This document shows positions 22,801 through 35,560 of a DNA stretch of 64,000 bases, piece by piece. Numbering within the stretch: the first letter of the stretch is position 1; the number at the start of each line of letters is the position of its first letter. Where the stretch lies: NCBI GenBank assembly GCA_023374025.1, contig SIJG01000229.1, positions 22,562 through 86,561 on the forward strand. Direction: 5' to 3'. Source of the DNA: Heterodera schachtii (taxonomy: Eukaryota > Nematoda > Chromadorea > Rhabditida > Heteroderidae). The notes below the pieces were generated by a model. That model was not told the DNA's origin. It saw only the letters and a list, made by a program, of their open reading frames with translations, and did not search any database. The position numbers and the translations under genes are program-made.

Positions 22801-24056
22801 ATAACATCAGTCTTTTTAAATAAAATTATAGAAATTATGATAATTTTTTTATTTTAATCGCATTTATTTTAAAAATATGTTATGCAGAATTTATATTGAT
22901 AAAATTTATTCTATTTTTTCATATATTATATTCTAAATAGTTCAATTAATTGAATTAATTTTGTAATCATACAAGCTTTATTTTGATCACTAATTTGAAT
23001 CTTTATTAAATAAAATTAGGTATATATATATTATTTTTTTTTATGAAACATTTTTTTCTTATTTTTTAATTGCTATTTATTCCTAATTGTACAATTAGTT
23101 CAAGTAATGGTGTAGTCATACAAGAATTTACTTTTTTTAATTAAATCATTTATCTTTGAAACACTCCCGTCTGTCATTTTTTATTTTTACTCTTTTAATG
23201 TTTTTTCTTTATAAATTCACTTTAACTTAGATTTTATTATGAATTTATTTTTTATTGTAAACCATATGCAATTTCATCTACATAAAATAATCGAAATTTG
23301 CAGGAGCTTCAACTTTGGAAAATTTTGGCTATTTTTATTATTCGATTTTGAAATTTTTTCAGTATTTATCATAATGTTTAATTTTTTCTTTATTCATTGA
23401 TTTTCGAATGATTATTTTATTATATTACATGAATTGATCTTTACAAAATTTTATGTATTATTTATTTTTTTAAAAAGGATACTAAAATAAATGCTTTTCT
23501 TCTAGGCATTTAATTATCGAATTCTTTGATTTTATTTGATAATTTTCTTAAGCTATTTTATCAATCCTATATTATAGAGCGATATTAATTAATAATCATT
23601 TATTAAGAAATATGTTTTTGAATTTCAGGTAAACGTTTAAATTTTTTCTTTTGTTTGTAAATATTAAAATTTTTTTCAAATTCTAGGTCAAGTAAATTTT
23701 TTAAATTTTGGTATAAAATTTTTTTCATATTTGATGATGCTAACAAGCATAAACCGAATAAAAAAAACTTTTGGAAATATGTCTCATCAGATTATTAGAA
23801 ATTTTTTAATATTTTTTACTTACTTATTTTGTAGACCCTTTTATTTTAAATTGCTTAATTAATAAGAATTTTTAATAGTATTAGGTTAGCTTATTGTTTT
23901 CGACCCCTTTTAATAGTTCATCGAACCTTATTGCCGGCAAAACTGTTACTTTTTTTATTATTCTCCTTTTGATTTTTCGTTCAACAATTCATTTAATTCC
24001 ATTTCTGCTTTTGGTTGCCATTTTTCTTCTTTTCTAACTTCCAATTCAATCCAATT
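22801..24056. other. T-rich stretch, nothing recognised
   Basis: Low-complexity T-rich DNA. A small GC patch near 23930 (TATTGCCGGCAAAACTG) has no frame or repeat support. Confidence 0.4.
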
Positions 24057-24442
24057 TCCAACAAATAGGTATTTGATATATTTTCGTTCGTGAAAGTAAA
24101 TTTAAGTTTTAGTGAATTTTGTATATTCATTTTATTATAAATTAACTTTCTATTATTTTATATAATTTTATTTTCATTTAATAGTGAAAATCTGAAAATT
24201 AATAACTTTTTTAATGTTAATATTTTGTGTATATAATTTAAAATACTGCTTTTTTATTTTGAAACGGAGTCAAAAATATCATGCCAACTGAAGACGAAAC
24301 TGTCCCCAAAAAAATTCAATGAAATTATATATATGTTTATAATATTTTTTCCTATTGAGGTGGCGGTACTGTCCATACGGTTATGTTGCCGCCGTTTGAC
24401 GATGTGAGATGGTATCAACCGCATAAATCGCCACTGTTTTTA
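24057..24442 (+). repeat. Paralogous segment with the empty hAT site
   Basis: Matches 10661-10841 and 12003-12020. At 24413-24420 the 8-bp target GTATCAAC occurs once and uninterrupted, where the other locus has a 1161-bp hAT MITE. An extra stretch (about 24200-24360) is present here but not at the first locus. The + strand is open for about 55 codons from near 24241 through 24409; whether this codes is unclear. Confidence 0.65.
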
Positions 24443-24756
24443 GTTTTATTTTTCATTCTTATGGTTATCCTTGTTGTATTTATTTCTTTCCTTTGGCATA
24501 ACTCATGTATAAATATAATTGCAACTAAATTAAAGCCGATATGTTTTATATTATATTTTACAGGATTTTCTTGAAAAAATTTGTTATTTAATGATTATTT
24601 TAATTTTCCAAATATATTTCTTAAATGATTATTTTTTAAAAATATATCCCATATGTTTTAATGTCGAACTTTACTTTTTCAATTAAAAATATTTCAATAA
24701 TTTATTTGTTAATTATGTGTATATGTTGTATTAAATGCTTTTGTTAAATTTTTTTT

Positions 24757-24780
24757 CCGATAGTGCTTATTGGCACCGCT
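24757..24780 (+). repeat. GC-rich dyad module, degraded copy
   Basis: CCGATAGTGCTTATTGGCAC then CGCT, a degraded form of the 11081 module with the same kind of flank (CCCCTAAAACTC). Confidence 0.45.
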
Positions 24781-25874
24781 ATACCCCTAAAACTCTTTAT
24801 TTTTTTTATATATTGCGAAAATGTTATTATATTAAAGTTTATATTTAAAAAGTATTAATTTTTTAAGGTTTTTCTTTTTCAATGTTTTCCACAATTTAAA
24901 TAAAAGAAAATTTTTCTTTTTTAAAATTTTTTCTATTTAAATTAAATTTATTTTTTTAAATTTATTCAATTTATTTTTTAATTTTTATTTTTTCATAATA
25001 TGAATATGTAGTTTTATTTTCTCTTTAGCAAATATAAATTATTTTTGGCAATTTTTAACAAAATATAATTTTCTATTAATGTTTATTATTTCGCCTTCGC
25101 CTTTTTCATAATCTTTTTATTAATACTTTTAATCCTTTTTTAAATGTATTAAATTCATTTAATTCATGAGATTGTTCCATAATCGAAACATTTTCCATGA
25201 TGACTCAAAAAATCATAACTTTTTTACCGATATTTTTTTCATCAAAACTCGTCTTAACAGGACTTAAATGGGTTTCATTCTGAAAATTTTATGACCTTAT
25301 AATTATTCCCTGAACATATTTATTCTTTTGAATTTGAAATTATTTTATTTTATAGTTTTAGATATTATTTTTATTTTAATTTTATTGGTTTGAATAAAAT
25401 TCACTGCAGTTAGTCAATTAAGTACTTTTTATTATTGACAATTGAATCCTTATTACTGATGAAAATAGAATTTGAAAATTTTAATTAATGAAATTCATTT
25501 CGCATGCTAAAATCACCATTTATTTGGAATTAAAGATTTAGTTTTCCTAAAATTGAATATGAAAAATTTATAAAATGTTATTTTATATTTTTAGAATTCT
25601 AATGATATTGGTTATGAGTTTATTTTATTCATGTAATTGTTTGTATTTAAATTTAGAACTGAGTTTAAATTAAATTTTTTTATAATGTGCTAATGAAAAT
25701 TTTGAAAAAAACATTTTTGTTCTATTTTTAGATATGGCTTAATTATTACAATGAATTAAGAAGTAATGTTTTTTATTTAATAACATATAATTGGTATATG
25801 TAAATCTGTTAAAATAATGTTATTTTTTCTTTATTCGTTTAAATAATTTTTAATACCTCTTCCATTCCTAATAG
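24781..25874. other. T-rich stretch, nothing recognised
   Basis: Low-complexity T-rich DNA with no supportable feature. Confidence 0.4.
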
Positions 25875-25969
25875 CAAAATCAGAATATTGCGAATCACTT
25901 AATTTTGTTGAGAAATGGAAGGCATTCATAGGGGTGTATGTTTATTCTGTCTATCGAGAATATGGCTAA
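25875..25969 (+). CDS. Candidate terminal exon, 30 codons
   Basis: Acceptor CTCTTCCATTCCTAATAG, then 95 nt open on +: KSEYCESLNFVEKWKAFIGV, then YVYSVYREYG and TAA. Amino-acid composition is ordinary and G+C is higher than in the flanks. No family recognised. The frame stays open a little upstream of the acceptor (from about 25847), so the exon start is an inference. Confidence 0.35.
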
Positions 25970-26666
25970 AGATTAATGGATATGGCTGCATCTGAAAAAG
26001 TAGTGAAAACAAATTTCTAAGGAACATTCTCTTTTCAAAATATTAATTTTATTTTAAAATTTTCGAAAAAAGTGCCTACATGGCCGCATTCGCTATAAAA
26101 TTCGGCTTTGCTAATTTAAAAAATGATTTATTAAATCGATTGATGAATTTGTTAATTGCAGTTTTGTTTTCAATGTTTCATTTAAAATTTATTTATTGTC
26201 AATAAAGATATTTATATTAAAATTTATTATTTTTATTAATTGTAAAATTGTGTCCAATAGATTATGAATAACTTTAAAAAATATTTAATATTAGAATGAT
26301 TTGGAATTTTGTTTCGAGACATTAACAATATAATACTTAGTTAACATTAGAAATTCGTTAGCTGAAATATATGAAATATAGAAAGTAAAATTATACGGAC
26401 AAAAACGCTGAAAATGGAAAAATCTTTCAAATATCAAATATCACAAGAATTTCTCAAAAATTGTGTAGTAAAAAATTTTAAAATCTTAAATTTTGAGACC
26501 AAAGTGAAAGTATTTGAATTAATTGCAAACTAAAATATACATAAAGTTCACTATTTTATGCGGATTTTTTAAAATTTGTATTGATTGAAAAAATAAATAT
26601 TTAAATAAAAATCTAATCCCTGCTTACTAAATTATATTTATTTTAATTAACTTTAAAAATTTATTC

Positions 26667-27748
26667 CTTTTTTTGCGTTTGGATATGCGTTGGTTAAAAT
26701 GAAGTGAAATGCAAAATGACTCTGTTCAGCGATGCTCACCAACACAACCAACCAAATGGTCGCCATTTTTCATCGGTTAATTGGCGTCACTTTCCAAAGC
26801 GACGCATAAGAACACATAAGGAACAGTGTTGTTAATGAAAGAGATAAAAATATTGATGAAAGAAAAAAAGAGGGAAGGAGAAATATAGAGCAGAGAGACA
26901 GTGAGACAAAGAGAGAGAGACGAGAGATAAAAATTCATAACTTGGCGCAAATTCGACCAAATTAATATTTCATGGTCTTTCAATAGCTTTAATTCATCCC
27001 ATATATAATTATATTAATTATAAACATGTAAAAAATACAGTATATTCAATGCTTTATTAATTTTTTTTATGCTTGATAAAAAATTTTGTAAAATCATATT
27101 CTGATAGAGATGAATTAAAGCAGGGCTCCCATCGTCCATTCTCCGTTTCCAAGGACGGGTATGCCGAAACAAGTGAATAAACTTTATGCATCATTTTAAT
27201 TAATTCAAAAAAGTACAATTTAAATTTTCAAGACAAACTTTCTGGCCACTTTCACTCCTTAAAAACTCGTCCTAATTAGCATTTACCATTTAATATAACC
27301 CGGAGCAGGATTTTGCGGTATCCCAGCCCGCAACCCCGCTTTTTTGGAAATTGTGGAATTTTTCCGCGGGACCCCTTCCCGCAAAATTTTCTTTACAATC
27401 CCGCAGCGGGATCCTTGCAAATTCTGAAATTTCAGGGATCTAATGAATACTTTAAGTTTGCTCCCATTCTCTCTCTCTCTCTCTTTGTCTCCCTTCTCTC
27501 CTCTCTCCCACTTCGTCTCTTTCTCTTATTACTTTTTTGCACTCTCTCTCTTTCTTCTTTTCATTCATCAACTAATTTTTCTTTCTTTCTCTGACTCCGC
27601 TGTTCTTTATGTGTTCGATGGCGTCGCTTTGGAAAGCGACGCCAATTAACCATTGGGAAAGGAGAACATTTGGTTGGTTGAGTGTTGGTGAGCATCGCTG
27701 AACCAGTCATTTTACATTTCACTTCATTTCAACCAAACGCAAAAAAAA
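26667..27748 (+). mobile_element. Foldback MITE with GA/CT-rich arms
   Basis: Left arm (about 26667-26950) and right arm (about 27470-27748) are inverted relatives. Each holds TTTTGCGTTTGG, GTTCAGCGATGCTCACCAAC, CCAACCAAATG, AATTGGCGTC and CTTTCCAAAGCGACGC, and then a GAGAGA/CTCTCT tract. The centre includes unrelated sequence with CCCGCGGGACCCC-like motifs (about 27300-27430), probably a later insertion. A single arm of the same family lies at 55835-56100. No clear target duplication. Open frames in the CT tracts are low complexity. Confidence 0.65.
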
Positions 27749-29211
27749 TTTTTAGAAAATCAATTTAACTATTAGAGTTGCGAATTAAATTAAATGACTT
27801 TTAATAAACTTACAATGATTAAAAAAATTATTTTACAATTTGAAGTTTACAACATGCATTTTTATTTGACTTTTTGTGATAAAAATGTAGAATTTTGATA
27901 ACTCGCCAATCTTATCCCATTTTACAATGTGTTTTTTTTTGAAAAGACTTGTTTTTAATTTGAACCAATTTAATCCTTTTTAAAATAATAATAAGTTGTA
28001 TAAAAAATATTATTTTTCACTTTTAGCTGATTTTCATGATTTTTTTAATACATTTTGTGACTTGGCTTTTTTTAATCGACTATTTTGTAGTATATTCTTT
28101 AAACAAATTTCATTTCATTTATTAAGTGAATAATTTTTAGATATCTTTTACTATCAAAAAATTTTAAATAAAGTATAAATAAAATAAATTTATTCACTTC
28201 AACAAAAATGTGTCCAAGTATATTGCAAAAAATAAATAATGAAATAAAAATAAACGTGCATTACACTAGTTAAACTTATCATTTTTTAAATTGTCAGTTT
28301 TAATAAATGTGTATGCAAATTAGCAATATTTAGCATCAGCAAATATAATAATCACAATAAACTATGACAAATATGAAATTGAAAATTAGGAAGAAAAAAA
28401 TAATTAAAAAGGTGGCAACAAATAAAGTAATTATTTTGTACAAAAAACAATTTGTTAGAATTATAAATATAACTTTCAATAAAATAAAGCGAAATAAAAA
28501 AGAAATACAAGCCTAAGAGAGCTTGGGCACAATTGTGAATTTTAATTTAAATAATTAGATAGAAGAAAAGATTTAAAAGATTAAAAAATTTTAATGTAAT
28601 GAAGACTGAACAAATAGCCCCAAAAAAAAGCAAAGCTGAATGTGTTTCATTTGAAATTAAAATTGATTCCAAGTTGAGATAATAATACTGAGAATTTAAT
28701 TGTAAATATACTTAAAAAATTAAACAATGTTGTTAAATTTAAACTTAAATTTATAAAAAAAATAGAAAAATCAATGTTTTTTTAAATCAGCCGCACCACA
28801 CTCTGCATACAGCGATCACGTTTACGGGTACAAGAATAATAAATAATTATTATCATAAAAGACTAAGATATAATAGATAAAAATATTCTTTTTTTTAAAT
28901 CTTGCTAACTATTCTTATAAAAGTAAACAAAATGCTTGGATCAATTAAGAAAAAAAAATTTAAATTATTCGATCTATGATTTCACTCAAATAAATTTCAA
29001 TAAATATTAAGGAAAAAAGAATTATTAATCTGAAATCTTCCAATTTTAAAACAAATTGTTAAAAAATAATTTTTTTTAAATACCGTATTTAGAAATTGTG
29101 CCGCAATAAAATATTAAATAAAAAGGCATCTTTTTGTTAAAGCCATAATTTTTTTTAAAAGATTTTGCTTTTTTTAAATAATTATAAGATTTTAGCACAA
29201 ATGGTATGTGG
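27749..29211. other. Skew switch (T-rich to A-rich) near 28100; one weak island
   Basis: No gene. Around 28100 the + strand changes from T-rich to A-rich. A minus-strand GC patch at about 28790-28830 is related to the exon-like island at 3930-3961 but lacks a proper acceptor. From about 29050 the sequence parallels the start of the window (ATACCGTATTTAGAA). Confidence 0.4.
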
Positions 29212-29330
29212 CAGGGATGGCATTCCGAGTCCCCAAAATTTTTTCGGAAGTCAGAAATTGCAATTACGACCTCATAAACGTCGGAAGGCGAAATCGGAAA
29301 TTTTTCAAAAAAGATAAAATATTATTTGAT
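29212..29330 (+). mobile_element. Left end of a CGGAATTCC-type hAT-like MITE
   Basis: Begins CAGGGATGGCATTCCGAGTC and continues with CGGAAG, GACGTCGGAAGG-like motifs shared with 1-244. The right end is not found, so the copy is truncated. hAT-like by terminus only. Confidence 0.4.
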
Positions 29331-29370
29331 TTCAAAAATCTTTTTGGTATATTTCTACATCAAAATATTT

Positions 29371-29601
29371 TTATATCACAGTTAATTTATTAAAAGAATA
29401 GTATAAAAATTGCCAATTTTTAAAGATGATAAACATGAAAAACGCAAAATTTTTAAAAAGTTTAATTTTAACTATAAAGAAAATACCAAAAAGCATTAAA
29501 AAATTGAACCTTAAAAGCAAGAAATATTGTTTTAGTACATATAAAAGTTTTAAAATTTGTCTAAGTTCGTAGCGGGTGAGAGCTTTGTTTGCCCACAACA
29601 T
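29371..29601 (-). CDS. Minus-strand open frame paralogous to one near 632
   Basis: ATG at 29601, N-terminus MLWANKALTRYEL. The paralogue with ATG at 632 reads MLLANKAITRYEL, and a diverged copy near 2270-2330 keeps the frame (VATEAFT). Substitutions in the first 13 codons are mostly conservative, which hints at past coding. After that the frame is Phe/Leu-rich and looks like read-through into intron-like DNA. Family unknown. Confidence 0.25.
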   Translation of the reverse strand: MLWANKALTRYELRQILKLLYVLKQYFLLLRFNFLMLFGIFFIVKIKLFKNFAFFMFIIFKNWQFLYYSFNKLTVI

Positions 29602-30744
29602 GGAAAAGAATAAAAAAATTTGAATAAATCTAAAAAATATTTTGATAACTGGAACACATCTATTAAAATGTATATTTTTACTTTAATGCTTTTAAATTCA
29701 ATGAACTAAAAAAAAAATAAAATTAACATATGCTTCGATGCTCATGAAATTGAAGGATTGAGCCCAGGCCTCATTTTTCTACTTGAATTTTTATAAATAT
29801 CAAAACAAATATGTCAAAAAATTGTTATCATTAAATAACAAAGAAAATACAGAAATAGCAATAAAAAATAAACTAAAATAAATAAATATTTACTAAAAAC
29901 ATATAATTTATATATATTTTATGATTAAGATATTTTTTTATGTAAGTTAGGTTTCAAAGAAAAAAAAGAATACAAAAAGCAGACTTTATAAAATGAAGAT
30001 AAACTCATTTTCCATCTCGGGAAGTTAATTATTCAAATAAACTGACATTTGACAAAAGAATGTCGAGTTATCAATTGTGATTCCAGATATTTTTTGGTAA
30101 CATTACTTTTTGTCCATCTGTTTGAATTGAAATTTTCATAATAAACGCCAATAATTTTATGTAAATTAAGTAAATATTGATTTTTATTTAAAATGCAGAG
30201 ATCTAAAAGTTTTTGATAAAAAATCACAGGAAAGTCATATTTTTGATTCTTACATTTTTGGTGAACTAAATTTAAAATATAAATTAAAAAATATAATAAA
30301 AAATAATAACAATTTCTATTGAAAAATAAATAATCATAAAAAGTTAATATAAATATAATTAATTACCAAAATAAATAAATAAAAAGATTTCGATCATTAA
30401 AGGGGTGCGGTTTTTTGGTGAAAAAACTGCAAAATAAGTAATTTTTAAGGTCTAATAATCCCGAAATGGATGCTAAAACTGGGAATATGTGCAAAAAAGT
30501 TTCAATAATAAAAGGAAATGACCATTAAATAGAGAATTTTGTCAATATTGTATTTAAATTAAGCAAATTTACAAGAAAACGGAGTGGAAAATACACAATT
30601 AAATAATTTTTCTATCTTTTTCAAAATGTTAAAGAAGATCTATTAACCATGAATTAAAATATAGTTCACGAGACAGAAATTTTGAAAATAAATATATTTA
30701 ACAGAAGATATTATAAATTTTAAAAAAAATTCGTTACCTTTTAC
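29602..30744. other. A-rich stretch, nothing recognised
   Basis: Low-complexity A-rich DNA. The minus frame at 30033-30227 lacks splice motifs and a recognisable domain. Confidence 0.35.
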
Positions 30745-30817
30745 TGACTCCGTTGTGCTATTTGATCTGAGCAACGAATTGCCTCGGTAACATTGGATAA
30801 CAACATACCAGGAGTGT
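30745..30817 (-). CDS. 73-nt exon candidate, minus strand
   Basis: Between TATTTTATAATAG and a donor GTAAAAGG lie 73 nt with clear coding character. The most protein-like frame (first codon split) is TPGMLLSNVTEAIRCSDQIA then QRS. A second open frame reads HSWYVVIQCYRGNSLLRSNS. If an upstream exon ended in G, the residue before TPG would be Asp, giving DTPG as in the G3 box of GTPases, but nothing else of a GTPase is seen and I do not claim it. Polar, helix-prone peptide; unrecognised. Confidence 0.4.
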
Positions 30818-31144
30818 CTATTATAAAATATTATAAAATTAAAATCATTTTTAAATTTAACATTATTATAATAAAATAGTTTGCATCGAACAAGCAACCG
30901 TGAAATTAGACACATATTCTACATGATAATAAAATTAAAATGAATTTAGCCACCCAAAAAGGGAGATTTTAAACCAAAATTGAATTTTAAAATAAATAAA
31001 TTATAAGGAAATCATTGCTTAGACAGTCACAATATAAATTGTTCGGTGAAATGGCAAAAAAGGAAATAGACGAAAAGAAAACAAATCTAACTAAAATGTT
31101 AACCCAAAACAACCACAGCAAAATAAAATAGTAGAAATATTATT

Positions 31145-31445
31145 ATATTAAAATGAGTTTAGACTAAATTTATCTGTGCCACCAATTTACAATTTGCAAT
31201 GTACGAATTAAGTCATTGCAAGAAAAAAGAATGATTAAATTTTTAATCGAAAATATTAAAAATATAAAACATTGAAAATAAAAGCGAATTATAAAGAAAT
31301 GAAACAAGGAATAAAATAAATAACATAAGATAAAAGCGATAAAAAGGAATTTCATTAACTTTAAATAATTTATATTTTTGTAGATAGAAATAAAAATCAT
31401 TATAATTTAAAGCAAGAACAATATTTATATTGAGCAAATTAATTT
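31145..31445 (+). repeat. Copy of the micro-exon-bearing segment
   Basis: About 300 bp (GACTAAATTTATCTGTGCCA, GAAAATAAAAGCGAAT, ATTTTTGTAGATAGAAATAA) is shared with 36540-36840 and in part with 3440-3560 and 5210-5500. All copies have the same orientation. Contains the decayed micro-exon at 31191-31215 (DLIRTLQI; acceptor CAA, donor GTAAAT). Confidence 0.7.
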
Positions 31446-31723
31446 AAAATTTCAAAACAACAACATATGCTATGTTTCTTTTAACTAAAAAGGTCATTTC
31501 TGGAAAGAAACGAAAAGATTTAATAAAAATATAGGCGACATAATAATAATAAATAATAATAATAATGTATTAAAAAATAAATTTATTCTAATTTTTAAGA
31601 TGAATTTAAATTAAAAAAATAAGCTGATACTTAATAAAAAAAAAGAATAAGTTGAAAATTAAAGATGTTAAAATTATTAAAACAAAACAATTGCCTTTTA
31701 TGAAGATTTAGACATATCTTAAA

Positions 31724-32372
31724 TTGGACCTGGAATAGGTTTAAAAAGTTAGACCCAGAATAGGTTAAAACTTGGACCCGGAATAGGTTTAAAAAGTTAG
31801 ACCCAGAATAGGTTAAAACTTGGACCCGGAATCTAAAAAGTTAGACCCAGAATAGGTTAAAACTTGGACCCGGAATAGGTTTAAAAAGTTGGACCTGGAA
31901 AAGGGTTAAATAGTTGGAACCGGAATAGGTTTAAAAAGTTAGACCCAGAATAGGTTAAAACTTGGACCCGGGATAGGTTTATAAAGTTGGACCTGGAATA
32001 GGTAAATAGTTGGACCTGGAATAGGTTTAAGAAATTGGACCCGGAATAGGTTAAAAAGGTGACCTGTAATAGGTTTAAAAAGTTGGAACCGAAACAGGTT
32101 TAAAAAGTTGGACCCGAAAAGGTTTAAAAACTTGGACCCGGAATAGGTTTAAAAAGTTCGACCCGGAATAGGTTTAAAAAGTTATTCTCTTTGAACCCGG
32201 AATAGGTTTAAAAAGTTATACTACTTGGACCCGGAATAGGTTTAAAAAGTTATACTCGTTGGACCCGGAATAGGTTTAAAAAGTTAGATCCGGAATAGGT
32301 TTAAAAAGTTATACTCGTTGGATCCGGAATAGGTTTAAAACGTTAGAACCGAAACAGGTTTAAAAAGATGGA
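31724..32372 (+). repeat. 25-bp minisatellite, second array
   Basis: Same unit and orientation as 5636-6575, about 26 copies. Variants are specific to this array, such as GTTATACTCGTTGGACCC. Follows the same micro-exon-bearing segment as the first array does, so both arrays descend from one duplicated block. Confidence 0.9.
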
Positions 32373-34444
32373 CCAAAAAATTGTAAAAAAAAAAACCAAT
32401 ATGATTTTGCGATTAAAATAAATGTTGAAATAAAAATGATAATTTATTAGCTACCTAATTTTTTATTTTTTACTAAAAATGCTAAAATATATATAACTCA
32501 TTGAATTTGCAAAATTTAAAATATTTAAAGCAAAAGAAAAAATATATAAACGTTTACACATTAAACAATTGCAAATAGAAAATAATTTTAAATAAAATTA
32601 TAAGCAAAGGTTCTTATAAATTACGAAATCTTTAGAAATTTTGTAAGATTTTATCGAAAAGAAAAATCAAAAATAATAAAATTATTTAATTCCATTATGC
32701 TAAATTAAATATTCAATAAAAAGTTTAAAATTGTACCGAATTTGTTATTTAATGGACCCACAGATATTTGTAGAAAAAAGGCTTGATAAAATGATGTTTA
32801 AAACAACTAAATTTGAAATCAATTTTGCAAATAAATGATTAAATTTTTAAAGAGAAGCTAAATATTATAAAGTTTTTGAATTTTTGCTGAAGTCTATATG
32901 TATAATTACAAAAAAGACAACTTCAAAGAAACTGAAATTCAAAATTTATAAGATTCAAGTCACGAATAAGAAAACTTTATATTGAATTAATAGATCCAAA
33001 ATGAATTAAAGACTGGTAAATGTCTGACTTAATAGATTATTTTCTATATAAAAATTTGAAATTTTATTTAATACATTTTTTAAAGTGAATATAATAAACT
33101 TTTGGAAAATCCTTCAAGATTTAAAATGCTAATAATGGCAGATCCTACCCGGAATAAATATAAAAAAACATTTAAATGATTAGATTTGAAAGCTTAAAAG
33201 GCAAAAAAAATTTTATTTTTATTTTACTATTGACCAGCTCCGTACTCCATTTTTCACCGATTTGTCACATATATGCAATTGTTAACAAAAAATTGTTACC
33301 TTTATCAAATTAAAAAAAAAATAATTACTCAATTGTATTATTTTAATTAATTATATAAAATAATAATTAAAAACCTATCCTAAGAAGTTTAAAAGGTGGC
33401 CCACAGAGATGGGGAAACCTAAAATAAAAAGTAAGAAAAGTGAAACTTTAAAATTTAATAATATTCAAAAGTCAAATTCTTTTTCCTGTCCTTTATTTTG
33501 GACCGGAATTCATTAGGATATTTTTTTAAATCCCAAATGTTATATTTAAATAATTCAATAAATAGAATGTACACTATACATCATCCATCGTGCCGTCGCA
33601 GCTTAAAATTTGAGCATTAACAAATAATTTACGATTGAAATTCCCTAGCATTAAATTGAAAATTCTTGTCTTTTTCTTAAGAAATTTACCAAAAAAGATT
33701 TGAAAAGAAAGATAAAACAACTAATATTACTAAACGGATTAAAAATAATTGCTTAAAGTGAAAATTTATCTGCAATTTATAATAAATTACAAATATCAAA
33801 TAAAAATGAAAAATGAAAAAATTTCATCTGAAAAATCGTATATTTGGAAAAGAGTGTCATTTTCTCATAAAAATAAAAACTAAATTTGAAAAAACATGCT
33901 TGATATTTGACAAATAAATTCATTTTTAATAAAAAATTTATTTATTTATTGAGCAGATTGGGTAAGCAATTCCATGGATTAATTGTTCGACTAAAAGATT
34001 CTTTCGAAATTTATTACTGTATCTTTTTTTTGAAGCCTAAATGTTTTTCGTTGTTAACTTGAAGAGAATTCGAAATATTTTTTGGGTCTAAATGAGTTAG
34101 GGGCCTCCATTTATTTGAAACTCATATTCATATCAGTGAGAGATCTTCGAATACTTAATTTCTCCAATTTACAAATCTCAAGCCAGTTTTCATATGGTGC
34201 GGACCCGAGGCCGCATTTTTTGTATACGCTTCTTGTGAAATATTTTTGTTTTTTGTATATTAATTGCACTATATTAGCGCAATAGAAAAAAAAATTCAAT
34301 CTTCGAATTTGACAGTTATTTGCCATTTTTTGTTTAAAAACAGTTTAATCTTTTTGCGGACACATAACTCACGTTAATTTGTTTTCCTTTAAAATATTCA
34401 GGAATCGTTTGCAATAATTTCTTGAACCTTTACGTATTTTTTAC
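32373..34444. other. A-rich stretch; overlapping open frames near 34.1-34.3 kb
   Basis: Low-complexity A-rich DNA. At 34082-34326 both strands are open for about 70 codons around a GC patch (GTGCGGACCCGAGGCCGC). Neither has splice motifs or a recognisable domain, so no gene is called. Confidence 0.35.
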
Positions 34445-34496
34445 CCGTGGTTGGGCAGTTCAGTCCTGAAGGCATTTGGCCACTGCGGTCCATAGT
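34445..34496 (-). CDS. 52-nt exon candidate, minus strand
   Basis: Acceptor CATTCTCTAACGTACAG, then 52 nt that read YGPQWPNAFRTELPNHG, then donor GTAAAAAATA. The peptide is rich in residues with GC-containing codons (Pro, Trp, Arg, Gly), which is hard to explain by chance in this DNA. Both codons at the ends are split (two bases at each side). No family recognised. Confidence 0.45.
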
Positions 34497-35396
34497 CTGT
34501 ACGTTAGAGAATGTTAATTTTTAGATTCTTGCTTTTTGAGTCTAGGCCTTATGAACTATATTTTTCCAGTGCAGATATTCATAATTTAAATAGAGTTAAA
34601 AGAAAAACAATAGCTTGTGAAGAAATACACGATGAAAATTAATAAAATATAAACAATTATCAATAAAAATAAATATTAATCTCTTTAAAAATTAAACTGA
34701 AAAACTCCAAACTGAAAACTTTTAAATAAAACATATCTTCTTGACAATAGTATAAAAATTAAAAATTCAATTAAAACAACAATGTAATTTAATTTTCAAA
34801 ATTTAAAAACTAGATTTGATGATTTTAGATATAAGCTTTACAAGATTTTGGAAAATTTCTGACTAAAATAATAAATTTATCTAAAAAATAAATATCAATG
34901 TTTAAACTGAACGAACTGATATTCCAATTATGTTTCAACAATATTTTTAAAATACCGTGAAAAAATTAATTTAATTTGCGCTGTTAAATGATAAAAATAA
35001 AAATTTTCATTAAAGATTTAAAAGAATATGTTAAAATTCACATAAAAATTAAACTTAGTTTATAAAACCAAATTATATCGAAGAAAATTCAAAATAGCAT
35101 TAGAGGCAAATCGTTAATAACAAACAATCAAACCAATTAAATTAAAAATAAAATTAATCTTTTTTGAACATTAAACAGGGAAAATCAAAACTTTAAGGTA
35201 AAGCAGTTCCTTCTTGACAATAGAATAAAAAATAAAATTTCAATTTCAATTATAATATTTCATATTAATAATTTATGCTTGAAATTTAGACGAATTTTAC
35301 ATGTAGGCAATATTAAAAAATAAAGAACGATAAAATAAAAGATACAGCAAGAATCATAAAAAATTCATCTTAAAAAAAAGAATTAATTATTTTTAG

Positions 35397-35560
35397 GTGT
35401 CTCTTTCTCGATTGCCAAGAGGGAGAAAAATCGCATTACTAAAGAAAACAATTTAACTTATCGACAGAAGAACGAAAAGTGGTTGGTCGACGATCGACAA
35501 CGTCAAGAGTAAAGCATCTCAAGAAGATGTCGTCCTGAAGTGATCGAAGCCATTTCCAAA
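35397..35560 (+). pseudogene. 164-nt exon-like island with one in-frame stop
   Basis: Textbook borders: AATTATTTTTAG before and GTATAAAT after. The best frame starts with a split codon and reads SIAKREKNRITKENNLTYRQ, KNEKWLVDDRQRQE, a TAA at 35520-35522, then SISRRCRPEVIEAISK to the donor. The other frames have two stops. It is the clearest + strand exon relic in the A-rich block. Highly charged peptide; family unknown. It could instead be a last exon ending at the TAA. Confidence 0.45.

Noticed and set aside
27313..27649. Two overlapping Ser/Leu/Phe-rich frames of 68-93 codons
   Set aside because: Translation of the CT-rich arm of the foldback MITE.
30745..30817. GTPase G3 motif (DTPG) in the minus-strand exon
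   Set aside because: The Asp depends on an unseen upstream exon, and no other GTPase motif is visible.
34082..34326. Overlapping 67- and 71-codon frames on both strands
   Set aside because: No splice motifs, no domain, and opposite-strand frames mirror each other; only a small GC patch is notable.
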